Source: JBIOJM01 sp044450785 (lineage in GTDB: Bacteria > Planctomycetota > Planctomycetia > Isosphaerales > Isosphaeraceae). Taken from it: a DNA stretch of 39,293 nt. The notes under the pieces were generated by a model, which saw only the letters and a list, made by a program, of their open reading frames with translations, ran no database searches and was not told where the DNA came from. The position numbers and the translations under genes were made by a program. Shown piece after piece: positions 1 through 8,661 of the stretch (position 1 is its first letter; the number at the start of each line of letters is the position of its first letter). The DNA lies in contig JBIOJM010000054.1 of NCBI GenBank assembly GCA_044450785.1, positions 1-39,293 on the forward strand, given 5' to 3'.

Positions 1-787
1 CTGGAAGAGTTACACCAACAGTTCCACCTCGCTATCAGCCGCCTTCGACAGAAACCTCGTTTGGTCCAGTCTTTCTTTGCTCAGGCCGGATTGAAGATGG
101 AGTAAGTAAGACTTAACATTCTTTGCGCAACGGTCAGTAAGTGCCGTCCACATCCGCCCCATGACACCGTCTTATACGCCACCGCAGTTGCGGCTCCCAG
201 GAATACGCGATCCCCGAAGGGATTACCCGTTCGAGAACCTCTCGGTTCAATGTGGCACGATCCCCAGCAACTCAACACGTCCATCCAGAGGCCCTTGGCT
301 CGCCATCGGGTTATGTTGTCCCGTCGGGTCATCGCTTACTACGGCCTCATCCGCCCCTCTGAATCCCTCCCCGCCACTTATGGATTCGCGGCGGAGTCTG
401 CTGCACCCAAGGAAATCGGCTTGAGGTGGGAATCCAGAGGTTCCCCAATTTACTCCGTTGAACTGGACTCGCGTGCCGCCTCCCTTACCCCGGTGACCCC
501 GAAAAGTGCAAATGACTGTTGCTTCCTCTTCGGTTTTATCCTTCACCACCTAGTTACAGGTTCTGCGATCAAGTTAGTCGTTTCGAGGCTGCAGAGTTCA
601 CTCCGAGCTTATTTCGCGCTCATGTTACGGCCCGCGAGTTGGCTAGCCCTCCTTTCGAGGACGTTTACATTCGAGCTTGCGCCGACCAGGTCACCCTGAA
701 TCAGCGTCGAATATGACTACGTGGGTAAACAGTCAATTCCCACGACCGGACTTTCACCGGCAAGTCCAACGGCATTATGGACTGCAG
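1..787 (-). mobile_element. Group II intron-like element, 5' (domain I) portion, running off the left edge
   Basis: Read on the minus strand, 787 down to about 160 resembles the domain I RNA found upstream of reverse-transcriptase ORFs in bacterial group II introns. A GGACTT/AAGTCC hairpin lies at the 5' end (about 745-765). A hairpin of the GGGAACCT...GGATTCCC type lies near 430-450, followed by the GATGAGGCCGTAGTAAGCGA block near 335-355. No convincing open reading frame is present here; an intron-encoded protein, if any, would start near or beyond position 1. The right boundary is placed where the kinase reading frame stops matching its family. A canonical GUGYG 5' end is not obvious, so the end may be a few bases off or truncated. 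Identification rests on remembered consensus of such introns, not on a covariance search. Confidence 0.58.
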
Positions 788-2437
788 AGCCAGGTCCGAC
801 TCGTTGCCCAGCAAAGCACCCAGCTTGCCGTAGAAATCGCTGGCCGACTTCAAGAGCCGGTCGCGAACATCCTTGAACTGCTCTTGTTTCAGCAAAAAGT
901 CTTCGCTCACGCCCGTGTGGAACGTCTTGATCGCCTCGACGGCCAGGCGGTACCGAGCCTCGACGGCGGCCTGGGAGCGGGTCAGGTCGGCCTTGGCCTT
1001 GGTCTGCACGGCCAGCACGGCGGACAGCCCGACCACCCCGGCCACCAGGGCCACCGCCGCGGCCGTCACCGCGGTGCGGTTCCGCTTCGCCCAGCGCCGC
1101 GCCCGGCGCGCCAGGGGCTCGCGCCAGGCCGTGACCGGCTCGTCGGCCATCCAGCGATCCAGGTCGTCGGCCAGGGCCCTGGGCGTGGCGTAGCGGTCCT
1201 CCGGCTCTTTGGCCATGGCCTTCAGGCAGATGGCCTCCAGTGCCTTGTCGAGCGCGGAATCGTGCTGGGATGGCCGCGCGAATTGCCCCTCCTGCACGGC
1301 TCGCAGGATCACGCCGATGTCCTCACCCTCGAACGGCGGCTTGCCGGTCAGCAGGCAGTACAGGGTGGCGCCCAGGCTGTAAACGTCGGACCGCGGGCCC
1401 AGCCGGTTCAGCTCGCCCCGCGTCTGCTCCGGGCTCATGTAGGCCGGCGTGCCCAGCGCGCTGCCCGGCAAGGTCTCCGACGAACCGCCCGACGACGGGG
1501 CAAGCGTCTGCTCTCCGACCGATGAATCGGCCCGGCCCACCGCCTTGGCCAGCCCCCAGTCCACCACCAGCGTCTCGCCGTATTTGCCCACGATGATGTT
1601 CGCCGGCTTCAAGTCGCGGTGAATCACCCCCCGGGAGTGGGCATAATCGATGGCGTTGCAGACATCGAGGAAGCGGCGGAGAAGCTTGCGCAATTCCAGC
1701 GAGCGGTGGCCGGGGTCGGTCTTCTTCGCCTCGTCCTCGTGGAACCGCGCGATCGCCTCCTTGAGCGATTCACCCTTGATGAACCGCATGGCGTAGTAAG
1801 GGCGCCCGAAGGAATCCGTGCCCAGGCCGCAGACCGGGACGACGCCTGGGTGCTCCAGCCCGCCGGTGATCTCGGCCTCGGCGACGAACCGCTGGCGGCT
1901 GTCGGGGTCGGCGGCGTGCTTCTCGAGGATCTGCTTCAGCGCCACCTCCCGATGCAGCTCGCTATCCAGCGCAACGAAGACGGCACCCAGACCGCCCCGC
2001 GCATGAGGCCGGAGGATGCGGAACCGCTGGCCGTCGCTGGTGGCCGAACCCACGGCAATGCTGCCGGTTCGCTCGGGGTCATCGTCTTCGGGGTCGGTGG
2101 CCGGGCCGTTCTTGCCGCGCGCGACCCGTGCGAGGGTGGCCTCGATCTCCGGCTCGCCCAGCTCCGCCAGGCTGGCGCGTGTGGAGCGGTTGGCCGGCAC
2201 GGCCGCCAGGCTCTGCTCCACGTCTCCGTGTTTCTTGATGTGCAGGGCGACGATGGCGTCGAGGCCGGCGCGGGCCTCGGCGTCAAGGTCGCCCCTGTTG
2301 ACGAGGTGGTCGGCTAGGGCCGTCGCTTTGTCGCGGGTCCAGGCCTGGAAGGCCGCGACCAAGGCGCCCTGGTCGATCAGGCCGTTCTGAAGTGCGAGCA
2401 GGCCGAAGAGCAGATGGCGGTCGGCGGCGGCGGCCAT
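701..2437 (-). CDS. Membrane-anchored Ser/Thr protein kinase, 3' end cut off by the intron-like element
   Basis: This is a eukaryotic-type kinase of the planctomycete kind. An N-terminal helical domain (about residues 1-105) precedes the kinase domain (about 139-420). Visible motifs are the glycine-rich loop ARGGLGAVF, Lys168 in VALKQ, the catalytic HRDLKPAN (Asp275), DWG at 293-295 in place of DFG, and the APE-like region GTPAYMSPEQ. A transmembrane helix spans about 454-478, so the kinase is cytoplasmic with an external C-terminus. The start at 2437 gives the usual family N-terminus (MAAAADRHLLFG); the longer upstream frame has no such match. The family normally continues into a long TPR-like extracytoplasmic part. 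Here the frame leaves the family sequence after ...NESDLA (about 788) and ends 29 codons later inside intron sequence. A truncated kinase may still be made. Confidence 0.88.
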   Translation of the reverse strand: MAAAADRHLLFGLLALQNGLIDQGALVAAFQAWTRDKATALADHLVNRGDLDAEARAGLDAIVALHIKKHGDVEQSLAAVPANRSTRASLAELGEPEIEATLARVARGKNGPATDPEDDDPERTGSIAVGSATSDGQRFRILRPHARGGLGAVFVALDSELHREVALKQILEKHAADPDSRQRFVAEAEITGGLEHPGVVPVCGLGTDSFGRPYYAMRFIKGESLKEAIARFHEDEAKKTDPGHRSLELRKLLRRFLDVCNAIDYAHSRGVIHRDLKPANIIVGKYGETLVVDWGLAKAVGRADSSVGEQTLAPSSGGSSETLPGSALGTPAYMSPEQTRGELNRLGPRSDVYSLGATLYCLLTGKPPFEGEDIGVILRAVQEGQFARPSQHDSALDKALEAICLKAMAKEPEDRYATPRALADDLDRWMADEPVTAWREPLARRARRWAKRNRTAVTAAAVALVAGVVGLSAVLAVQTKAKADLTRSQAAVEARYRLAVEAIKTFHTGVSEDFLLKQEQFKDVRDRLLKSASDFYGKLGALLGNESDLALQSIMPLDLPVKVRSWELTVYPRSHIRR

Positions 2438-2938
2438 GGGGAGGCTCCGTGGCACGACGTCATCTCCGGCACGACCGACCACGGCCACGGAGCCCCGGTC
2501 GCGAGGGGAGCGTCGCGACGAGAGTATTATCGCATGCACGTGCGGGCCGTGCATCCCCGCCGGTCTGCCTGGTCGTCGAGGACCCGCGACATCGTCGGCC
2601 GTCACTTCTCGTCGCCCTCCTTGCCTGCCTTGAAAACCAATTCCCTCCCTCCCGATCGACCACGCCGCGGATCCGCGGCCGGAATACTCTCTTCTGACAG
2701 CGAAAGGTGAGGCCACCTACACCGGGCGGAAGGAAATCAGTGGGCCGAAAGCCTCGGAGGCTGTTCGTTGAACTCCCGCGAGATACGAGTGGCAGCCCCC
2801 AGTGGCGGCTGGTGACACGACTATTGGGTCTACCCCAGGTAGTTCCGAATGCGGCAGCAAACGACACTTGGCCGTCGACGCCGTCCGAACGGCGTCGTCG
2901 TCTCCGACGACGAGGATGATCTGTTAGGTTAGGGCACG
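2438..2938. other. Intergenic region without a supported gene
   Basis: About 500 bases lie between the kinase start and the stop of the WD40 gene. Open frames here on either strand lack family resemblance and have biased composition. Apart from two tandem hairpins near the right end, I see nothing. The kinase promoter should lie here, but no clear -35/-10 pair stands out. Confidence 0.5.
2879..2912 (-). terminator. Tandem hairpins downstream of the WD40 gene
   Basis: Two adjacent perfect hairpins lie 27 bases after the WD40 stop codon: CGTCGTC-GGA-GACGACG and CGCCGT-TCGG-ACGGCG, read on the minus strand. There is no U-tract, so this is at best a weak intrinsic terminator or an mRNA 3' stabiliser. 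Confidence 0.35.
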
Positions 2939-4128
2939 CTACGGCATACCGAGCCCCGCGCGAGCGTACCACGGCCTGCGCCGCGCCTCGGATAGCAGAT
3001 CATTGACTCGTTCCCGTTGAGCCGGATTCAGCCGGTCTGGGTCTTCCCTCGCTTGTAGGGCGATCATCTGGGCCGCCATGATTCCGACGACCTCATCGGG
3101 GTCGTCGAGCCGCGCCACGCAGGCGCGAAGCGCTGGCCAGAAGCGAGATCGGGCTTCGCCCCGGCGCGGATGGCGTTTATGGTGCGGTCGATTCGTGCCT
3201 TCAACGCTGGTTCCGCCTGGCCGGCGGCCCAGGTCATGTAAGGGAACTCCCGCTCGCCCATGACCATGAGCAGTTGCTCTGCCATCGTGCGGACGAAGGG
3301 GCTGGGATGGAGTAGGCGATGAGCCTGGCAGACAGGAATGCACGTGCAGACCGTGTTGCAAGTGCAATAAGTCCCGTTGCCTCCACTCGATGCGGGAGGA
3401 CGGTATGTCCCCAGCACGCAGTTACAGGTGCAGACGGCCCCGGGAGGGACCGCGGACCCGCAGGGGAGCGTGTAGCTCAGAGTCCTTCCCGAGGCGACGT
3501 CCTTGACGTTGTAAACGAAGGCATCGGTCCTGCTGGCCTTGGGATCGAAGAGATAGCTCCGCCGTTTCATCGCTGTCAGATCCCAGAGGATGATAATACC
3601 CGCCCAGTCCCCCGACGCGAGGAGCTTGCCGTCGCGCGTGATCGCCAGGGCTTCCACCGCGCTCTCGTGTCCTGTCAGGGTCGTCTTGAGTGTGCCGTCG
3701 GGCAGGGACCAGAGCTTCACCGTCTTGTCTTTGGAGGCCGACGCGAGGAGCTTGCCATCGGGTGTGACCGCCAGGGCGTGCACCTCGTCAGTATGAGCGT
3801 AAATGGTCTTGGCGGGTGTCCCTTTATTGTTGTCTCCGGACGGTGCAGGTTGAGACGCGGCCGGTGGAGGTCGAGGTGCGGCCCGTGGAGGTTGCGGAGC
3901 GGCCGGAGAAGGGGGGCTGAGTGTGGTCGCAACTTTCTCTGGCTCTTCGTCCCCGCAACCGCCGCAGAGGGCCAGGATCGACGCCGCCGAGACCCCCAGG
4001 CCGACGAAGCCGCGGCGCGTCAGGCCGAACGTCTCCGGCAGGGCGTGGAGCGGATAAACCTCAAATGAGGTCCTCGTCCCATCGGAGTGAACCCGCTGCA
4101 AATGAAACTCTGGCTTGGATCGGCTCAT
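2939..4128 (-). CDS. Tat-targeted WD40 protein with cysteine-rich CTCN segment (frameshifted C-terminus)
   Basis: The start at 4128 overlaps the stop of the upstream radical SAM gene (ATGA), so the two are translationally coupled. The continuous frame (354 residues, ending at 3064) has an N-terminal region, a Tat-like motif LTRRGFVG (37-44) with a hydrophobic stretch, a proline-rich linker (about 70-98), two WD40 repeats (about 109-183), and a cysteine-rich block with Cys223, 233, 235, 237, 255, 257, 261, 263 and 267, including CTCNCV and CTCNTVCTC. An amphipathic helical region follows. Near 3125-3150 the sensible reading shifts to another frame, which continues (ARLDDPDEVVGIMAAQM...) to a stop at 2939. 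The coordinates given span both frames. No function is known to me. The context suggests it is the substrate of the radical SAM enzyme, which is an inference. Confidence 0.72.
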
Positions 4129-5525
4129 GAGAGAACCTCCTTCCCCCGGGACTGGGAACCGCCGATGCGGGCCTCGTGCCAGAACAGGCCGCCGGACTCG
4201 TGAATCTTGTCCAGGATCTGGTCTCTGGTCAGTTCGCGGATGATGTGGCAGCGGTCGCTGCCGGCGAACTCCTCCGCGCCGTTGACTGAGAGCGACTTGT
4301 GGTAGCAATCACCGCCGCAAGTCCACTTGGCGAAGCGGCCCTGACAGAACTCCCGGTGTTCGACCGACTGACCCCGCAGGTTATTGAGCACGGGCAAGTC
4401 GAATTGGTAGGTCTCTTGCTCCCGATCGTACGCGCCGCAGAAGAAGGTCTTTGCCCACTCATTTTCCTCAAGGAAGGTCTCGTCGCAGGCCGAGACGTTA
4501 CCGTCGGCCGTGAGGCAGAAACTATCCTGCGTGATGCCGCAGAAGTGGTTCGAAAGCGAGCCGACGCGTGCGGCGGAGAACTCAATCTGAAGACCGAATT
4601 CGCGGGCCGCTGATTGGGCGGCACGGAACCCAGCGATGAACCCCGCGGTCTCGGCCGACGGGGCCTCCCGCCAGCGTCCGAGTTGATACGCGGGCTCGAC
4701 CTGGATACGTCGGGGCCGGAAATTCTTGCAGATGTAGCGGATCGACGTTTCCATGCGCGGGATGTGATCGCGAGTGACGGTCAGGCGCAGTCCGTAAGGA
4801 TAGCCTGCCGCGTCGAATCGACGGATGGTGTGAATCACTTGATCGGAGGAGCCCTGGCCCATGACCGTCAATCGGTTGGCGTCGTGAACTTCAGGCAGGC
4901 CGTCGAACGAAAGGCTGACGCCGGCGTCGAGGTGAGCGATCACCCAGTCGATTTTTTCGTCCGACATCACCCCGTTGCTGGCCATCGCGGCATGTACGCC
5001 AAGACCCGCTGCCCCGGCTTTCTTGTGCGCGTAGTCGTATGAACCGCTGAGCGTCTTCCAGTTGACGCTCGGCTCGCCGCCGCCGTGATACGCAATTTCA
5101 ATCGCGTTCTTGCCGAGTTCCAAGGCGTTGGCGATCACGAAATCGATCCCACGCTGGGCGACCTCCAGCGGCATCACCCGCGTCGGGGTGTCGCCGGCCG
5201 ACGCGTAGCAGTAGGTGCAGCGGAGGTTACAGGCTGTGGTCAGGAAGAGCGTGACCGCAGTCGGCTTTGGATCACCAGAGAACGTCGTGATCGGCAGGCT
5301 CTCCTCACCGCCGTCGACGATCTCTAGCCGGCGTAGGAACTCAACCAGATCCTCTTGGCCGGGTTGTCACGGGTCCAACCCGCCTTCCTGCAAGTCGGCC
5401 AGGCAGTTGACGACTGCTGCGTTGGCCAGGAACGCGGCCTGCCGTAACGGGGCGTAGACCAGGTAAGCCCCATCCACCTGGATCAGGAAGAGTTTCGCGG
5501 TAAGCTGGGCGGGAGCAGTTACCAT
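4125..5525 (-). CDS. Radical SAM/SPASM maturase, with an in-frame TGA at codon 53
   Basis: The enzyme should use a 4Fe-4S cluster and S-adenosylmethionine for radical chemistry on a peptide or protein. The cluster motif is Cys99-x3-Cys103-x2-Cys106 (CNLRCTYCYA). A Gly-rich SAM-binding segment follows (AYHGGGEPS). A C-terminal SPASM-type region has Cys at about 329, 337, 347, 363, 394, 403, 407 and 426 (including FCQGRFAKWTCGGDCYH). The frame opens with ATG at 5525 (MVTAPAQLTAKLFLIQVDGAYLVY) and runs in one frame to 4125 except for TGA at 5369-5367. The uninterrupted part after the TGA begins too late to offer an upstream ATG; the first GTG (5177) would lose the cluster motif. So the gene is either a recent pseudogene (for example CGA to TGA) or a sequencing error. 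It couples to the WD40 gene by ATGA overlap. Confidence 0.82.
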
Positions 5526-5721
5526 GTGGATCACTCCAGGCGAGCGCGAGGCAGATATCGGATCCCGCGTCCATGAGGATCAGGCCGTCCTCTGGTCATG
5601 AGGGATCTTAAGAGATCAGCCGTGGTTGGGGTAGACCTTACACCTGGAAGCGGTCGAGCGGCTGACCGCAGGGAGTCCTGAGCGATCACGAAGCCGATCT
5701 GGTATTGAAACCTTGACTCGT

Positions 5722-5868
5722 CACCCTCTTCGCAGGAAGCGGGGTGTGAAGATGGGGCTGGTTGGAGTCGGATGAGTCCGAACCAAATCAGCTACGAGGG
5801 TGAAAGCCCGGCTCCAAACGCCAGCATGATTGACCGCCTCGGGAGATCTTCGGTCCGTCGCCAGGCGG
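5722..5868 (+). ncRNA. Candidate structured RNA (possible group II intron fragment)
   Basis: Several hairpins follow one another in about 150 bases with no coding frame. CACCC...GGGTG (5722-5746) encloses CTTC/GAAG. TCGGA-TGAG-TCCGA lies at 5768-5781. GGGT-GAAA-GCCC at 5798-5809 has a GNRA tetraloop. CCGCCT...AGGCGG spans 5834-5868. GTGTG at 5744-5748 resembles a group II intron 5' end, and GGGTGAAAGCCC resembles the first hairpins of such introns. The GNRA loop favours the plus strand. Alternatives are a leader RNA of the small gene at 5999 or a decayed mobile-element end. Confidence 0.35.
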
Positions 5869-5998
5869 GGCTGGGAGACCCGCGCTCAGCCTGCATGCGG
5901 TCACTAGCAGACGGGACGTGCTTCCTGTACGATTAAACAAAGACGAGAACCGCTACGGGCGATTCCACCGCCCTCTCTTGGCCCGCGGAGCACGGCCC

Positions 5999-6232
5999 GT
6001 GAACGTTGCGCAATTCCGTAACGCCCACCGGCTCCGCCCGTTCAAGCCGTTCGTGATCCACACGGCCAGCGGAGAAAGGTATCCCGTCACTCATCCGGAG
6101 ACCGTCTGGCAGTCGCCCGGCGGCCACACCGTGATCGTTGGCATCAAGGGCGAGGAAGTGGCGATGATCGATATCGAACAGATCACCGAATTCGTCTTCG
6201 CCACGCGCAAGCCGTCCCGTGGATCAAAGTGA
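5999..6232 (+). CDS. Small orphan protein, 77 residues
   Basis: This small acidic-basic mixed protein has the pattern FKPFVIHTASGERYPVTHPE...VIVGIKGEEVAMIDIEQITE. It recalls small beta-rich proteins that are common in planctomycete genomes, often in many copies and without known function. The GTG at 5999 is chosen because the family-like sequence begins there (VNVAQFRNAHRLRPF). An upstream ATG-like start at 5918 would add 27 residues with no resemblance to anything. It stands alone, with a putative structured RNA upstream and egtB 144 bases downstream on the same strand. No membrane segment or signal peptide is visible. The function is unknown. Confidence 0.7.
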   Translation: MNVAQFRNAHRLRPFKPFVIHTASGERYPVTHPETVWQSPGGHTVIVGIKGEEVAMIDIEQITEFVFATRKPSRGSK

Positions 6233-6376
6233 CGCATGCATCGTGGACGGTCGCATCCTCACGCCTGAACCGCGCAGGATCAGGGGCCTTGCACAGGATA
6301 CGCATGTTGTGCAAACTAACAAGCCAGGCTTGGGTCGACGAACCCGCATGCCGAGTCAACCTGGGGAGAGGCCCTG

Positions 6377-7690
6377 GTGCCCACGCGCAACGAGTCGGAT
6401 GCAAGATCGGGCCCGCGCGCGGTGAAGGAGCCATCGCCCACCCGCGATGGTTTGGGCTCGAGCTACCTGGCTGTGCGGAAGCTGACCGAACGCCTCGCCC
6501 AGCCGCTGGGCCCCGAGGATTGTCAGGTCCAGTCGATGCCTGACGCCAGCCCGGTCAAGTGGCACCTGGCACACACGTCCTGGTTCTTCGAGACGTTCGT
6601 CCTCGCGCCCCACGCCTCCGGCTACCAGGTTTTCCATCCCTCGTTCAACTATCTCTTCAATTCCTATTACAACGCCGTCGGCGACCGTCTGGCGCGGCCT
6701 GATCGTGGCCTGATCACCAGGCCCACTCTCGAGGAGGTTTACACCTACCGCCGCGCTGTCGATCATGCGATGCACGGTTATCTTGAAGCGAACGGGCAGG
6801 CACCCCCTGCCCCGGTCGCCGGCGTGATCGAGCTGGGGCTCAACCACGAGCAACAGCATCAGGAGCTGATCCTGACGGACATCAAGCACGCCCTGGCGCA
6901 AAACCCACTGCGGTCACCCTACCGCGCGGGCGTGGCAAGGCCGGCCGGCGCCGTGGCGCGGCCGATGGAGTGGCGGCCGTTCGCCGGCGGAGTCAAATGG
7001 CTGGGCCATGCCGGCGGAGAAGGGTTCGCTTTCGATAACGAAGGTCCCCGCCATCGCGTCTATCTGGAACCGTTTCTGCTCGGCTCGCGCCTGGTGACCA
7101 GCGGCGAGTTCCTCGCCTTCATCCAGGACGGGGGCTACCGCCGGCCCGAGCTCTGGCTCTCTGACGGGTGGAACCTCGTGAGATCGCGGCAATGGGAGGC
7201 CCCGCTCTACTGGGAGCGGATCGACGGAGACTGGTGGGTCTTCACCTTGGGCGGGCTCCGTCGCATCGCGGAGGCGGAGCCGGTCTGTCATGTGAGCTAT
7301 TACGAGGCCGACGCCTTTGCCCGCTGGGCTGGCGCTCGCTTGCCCACCGAAGCGGAGTGGGAATCGGCCGCCGGCCCGCTCGAACGGGACGGAAACCTCC
7401 TCGAAGCGGGCCGATTCCACCCTCGGGCCGCCGAGGACGGCACTGGAATTGCTCAATGTTTCGGCGATGCCTGGGAGTGGACCCAAAGTCCATACGTTCC
7501 CTATCCGGGCTCGCGGCCAATGGCGGGGGCGCTGGGTGAGTACAATGCGAAATTCATGTGCAATCAGCAAGTGCTTCGCGGCGGCTCGTGCGCGACACCG
7601 GCAACCCACATCCGGGCCACCTACCGCAACTTCTTCCCACCCGAGTCCCGCTGGCAATTTACTGGCATCCGACTGGCGAAAGACGAATGA
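6377..7690 (+). CDS. egtB: Ergothioneine biosynthesis iron-dependent sulfoxide synthase EgtB
   Basis: EgtB joins a sulfur donor (cysteine or gamma-glutamylcysteine) to hercynine using non-haem iron and O2. The protein (437 residues) has the N-terminal DinB-like four-helix domain and a C-terminal sulfatase-modifying-factor (FGE-like) domain. Likely iron ligands are His66 (HLAHTSWFFE), His157 and His161 (NHEQQHQE). The C-terminal part shows typical GARLPTEAEWE and GGSCAT...RATYRNFF motifs. The GTG at 6377 follows a purine-rich GGGGAGAGG ribosome-binding site. The stop overlaps the egtD start (ATGA), so the two genes are translationally coupled. No separate egtC or egtE gene lies nearby, which fits two-gene clusters where EgtB uses cysteine directly, though that substrate choice cannot be read from the sequence here. 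Confidence 0.93.
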   Translation: MPTRNESDARSGPRAVKEPSPTRDGLGSSYLAVRKLTERLAQPLGPEDCQVQSMPDASPVKWHLAHTSWFFETFVLAPHASGYQVFHPSFNYLFNSYYNAVGDRLARPDRGLITRPTLEEVYTYRRAVDHAMHGYLEANGQAPPAPVAGVIELGLNHEQQHQELILTDIKHALAQNPLRSPYRAGVARPAGAVARPMEWRPFAGGVKWLGHAGGEGFAFDNEGPRHRVYLEPFLLGSRLVTSGEFLAFIQDGGYRRPELWLSDGWNLVRSRQWEAPLYWERIDGDWWVFTLGGLRRIAEAEPVCHVSYYEADAFARWAGARLPTEAEWESAAGPLERDGNLLEAGRFHPRAAEDGTGIAQCFGDAWEWTQSPYVPYPGSRPMAGALGEYNAKFMCNQQVLRGGSCATPATHIRATYRNFFPPESRWQFTGIRLAKDE

Positions 7691-8661
7691 CACCACCCGT
7701 TGCCACGATTTCCCGCCACGACCAGCCGATCACGTGGCGCGGGCAATTCATGAACGATGTGGTCCACGGCCTCTGTCGTCCTCAAAAGGAAATCCCTTGC
7801 AAGTATTTCTACGATGCGATCGGCTCCGCGCTCTTTGACGAGATCTGCGAGCTCGACGAGTATTATCTCACCCGGACCGAGCTGGCGATCCTGCGGGCGC
7901 ACGCCCCCGAGATGGCCGCGGCGATCGGCGAGGATTGCGAGCTGATCGAGTTCGGCAGCGGCAGCGGGATCAAGACGCGCCTGCTGCTCGATCAGGTTCG
8001 AGCGCCCCGGGCTTACGTGCCGATCGACGTCGCGCGCGAACCGATCGAGCAATCGGCACTGGCCCTGGCGGAGCGTTTCCCCGGGCTTCTCGTCCTTCCC
8101 GTCCACGCCGATTTCACGGCGCCCTTGTCGCTCCCCCCCACCGGCCTACCGAGAGCGCGCCGCGTGGTTTACTTCCCGGGCTCGACGATCGGCAACTTCA
8201 GCCCACGCGCGGCCGTTCGTCTGCTCCGCGCGATCGCTCGCCTGGCCGGCGACGGCGGCGGGCTACTGGTCGGCTTCGACCTCGATAAGCACGAGTCCAT
8301 TGTTTGGCCCGCCTACAACGACAATGGCGGGGTCACTGCGGCTTTCAACCTCAATCTCCTGGCCCGCATCAATCGCGAGCTCGACGCCGACTTCGACCTC
8401 GAGGCGTTCGCACACCGCGCCACCTACGTCCGGGAGAAGGAGCGCGTCGAGATCCATCTCGTCAGCCGCTCGGCCCAGCTCGTCCAGATCGCCGGGCTCG
8501 AGTTTGGGTTCGACGAAGGCGAGACCATCCACACCGAGTACTCTCACAAATATACGCTCGAGCACTTCGGCCGCATGACGTCGCGGGCCGGTTTCACGCT
8601 GGTCCGGCAGTGGCTGGATCCGATGAGGTACTTCGCGGTCCAGTATCTGATTGTTGTCTAA
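7687..8661 (+). CDS. egtD: L-histidine N-alpha-methyltransferase EgtD
   Basis: EgtD trimethylates histidine with S-adenosylmethionine to give hercynine, the substrate of EgtB. The 324-residue length fits the family. Visible features are the N-terminal CKYFYDAIGSALFDEICEL motif, the SAM-binding EFGSGSGIKTRLLL (about residue 85), YFPGSTIGNF (about 160), the histidine-pocket region YNDNGGVTAAFN (about 208), and the C-terminal EYSHKYTLE. The ATG overlaps the egtB stop codon. Its own stop (TAA, 8659-8661) overlaps the stop of the convergent ABC transporter gene, so no separate terminator fits between them. Confidence 0.95.
   Translation: MTPPVATISRHDQPITWRGQFMNDVVHGLCRPQKEIPCKYFYDAIGSALFDEICELDEYYLTRTELAILRAHAPEMAAAIGEDCELIEFGSGSGIKTRLLLDQVRAPRAYVPIDVAREPIEQSALALAERFPGLLVLPVHADFTAPLSLPPTGLPRARRVVYFPGSTIGNFSPRAAVRLLRAIARLAGDGGGLLVGFDLDKHESIVWPAYNDNGGVTAAFNLNLLARINRELDADFDLEAFAHRATYVREKERVEIHLVSRSAQLVQIAGLEFGFDEGETIHTEYSHKYTLEHFGRMTSRAGFTLVRQWLDPMRYFAVQYLIVV

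Noticed and set aside
247..716. Protein-coding frames on both strands over the intron-like element
   Set aside because: They overlap the structured RNA blocks and show no protein family. The RNA explanation fits better.
2460..2972. Minus-strand Arg-rich frame between kinase and WD40 gene
   Set aside because: Extreme arginine content, overlap with the WD40 stop region and lack of similarity mark it as a shadow of GC-rich intergenic DNA.
5367..5369. Selenocysteine reading of the in-frame TGA
   Set aside because: The downstream stem (CAACC/GGTTG) is weak and lacks the expected GU apical loop. The position is not a catalytic Cys site, and an Arg codon change explains it more simply.
5765..5785. 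Hammerhead-ribozyme-like GATGAGTCCGAA
   Set aside because: The conserved core CUGAUGA and the following GAAA in the right stem context are missing; it is just a hairpin with loop TGAG.
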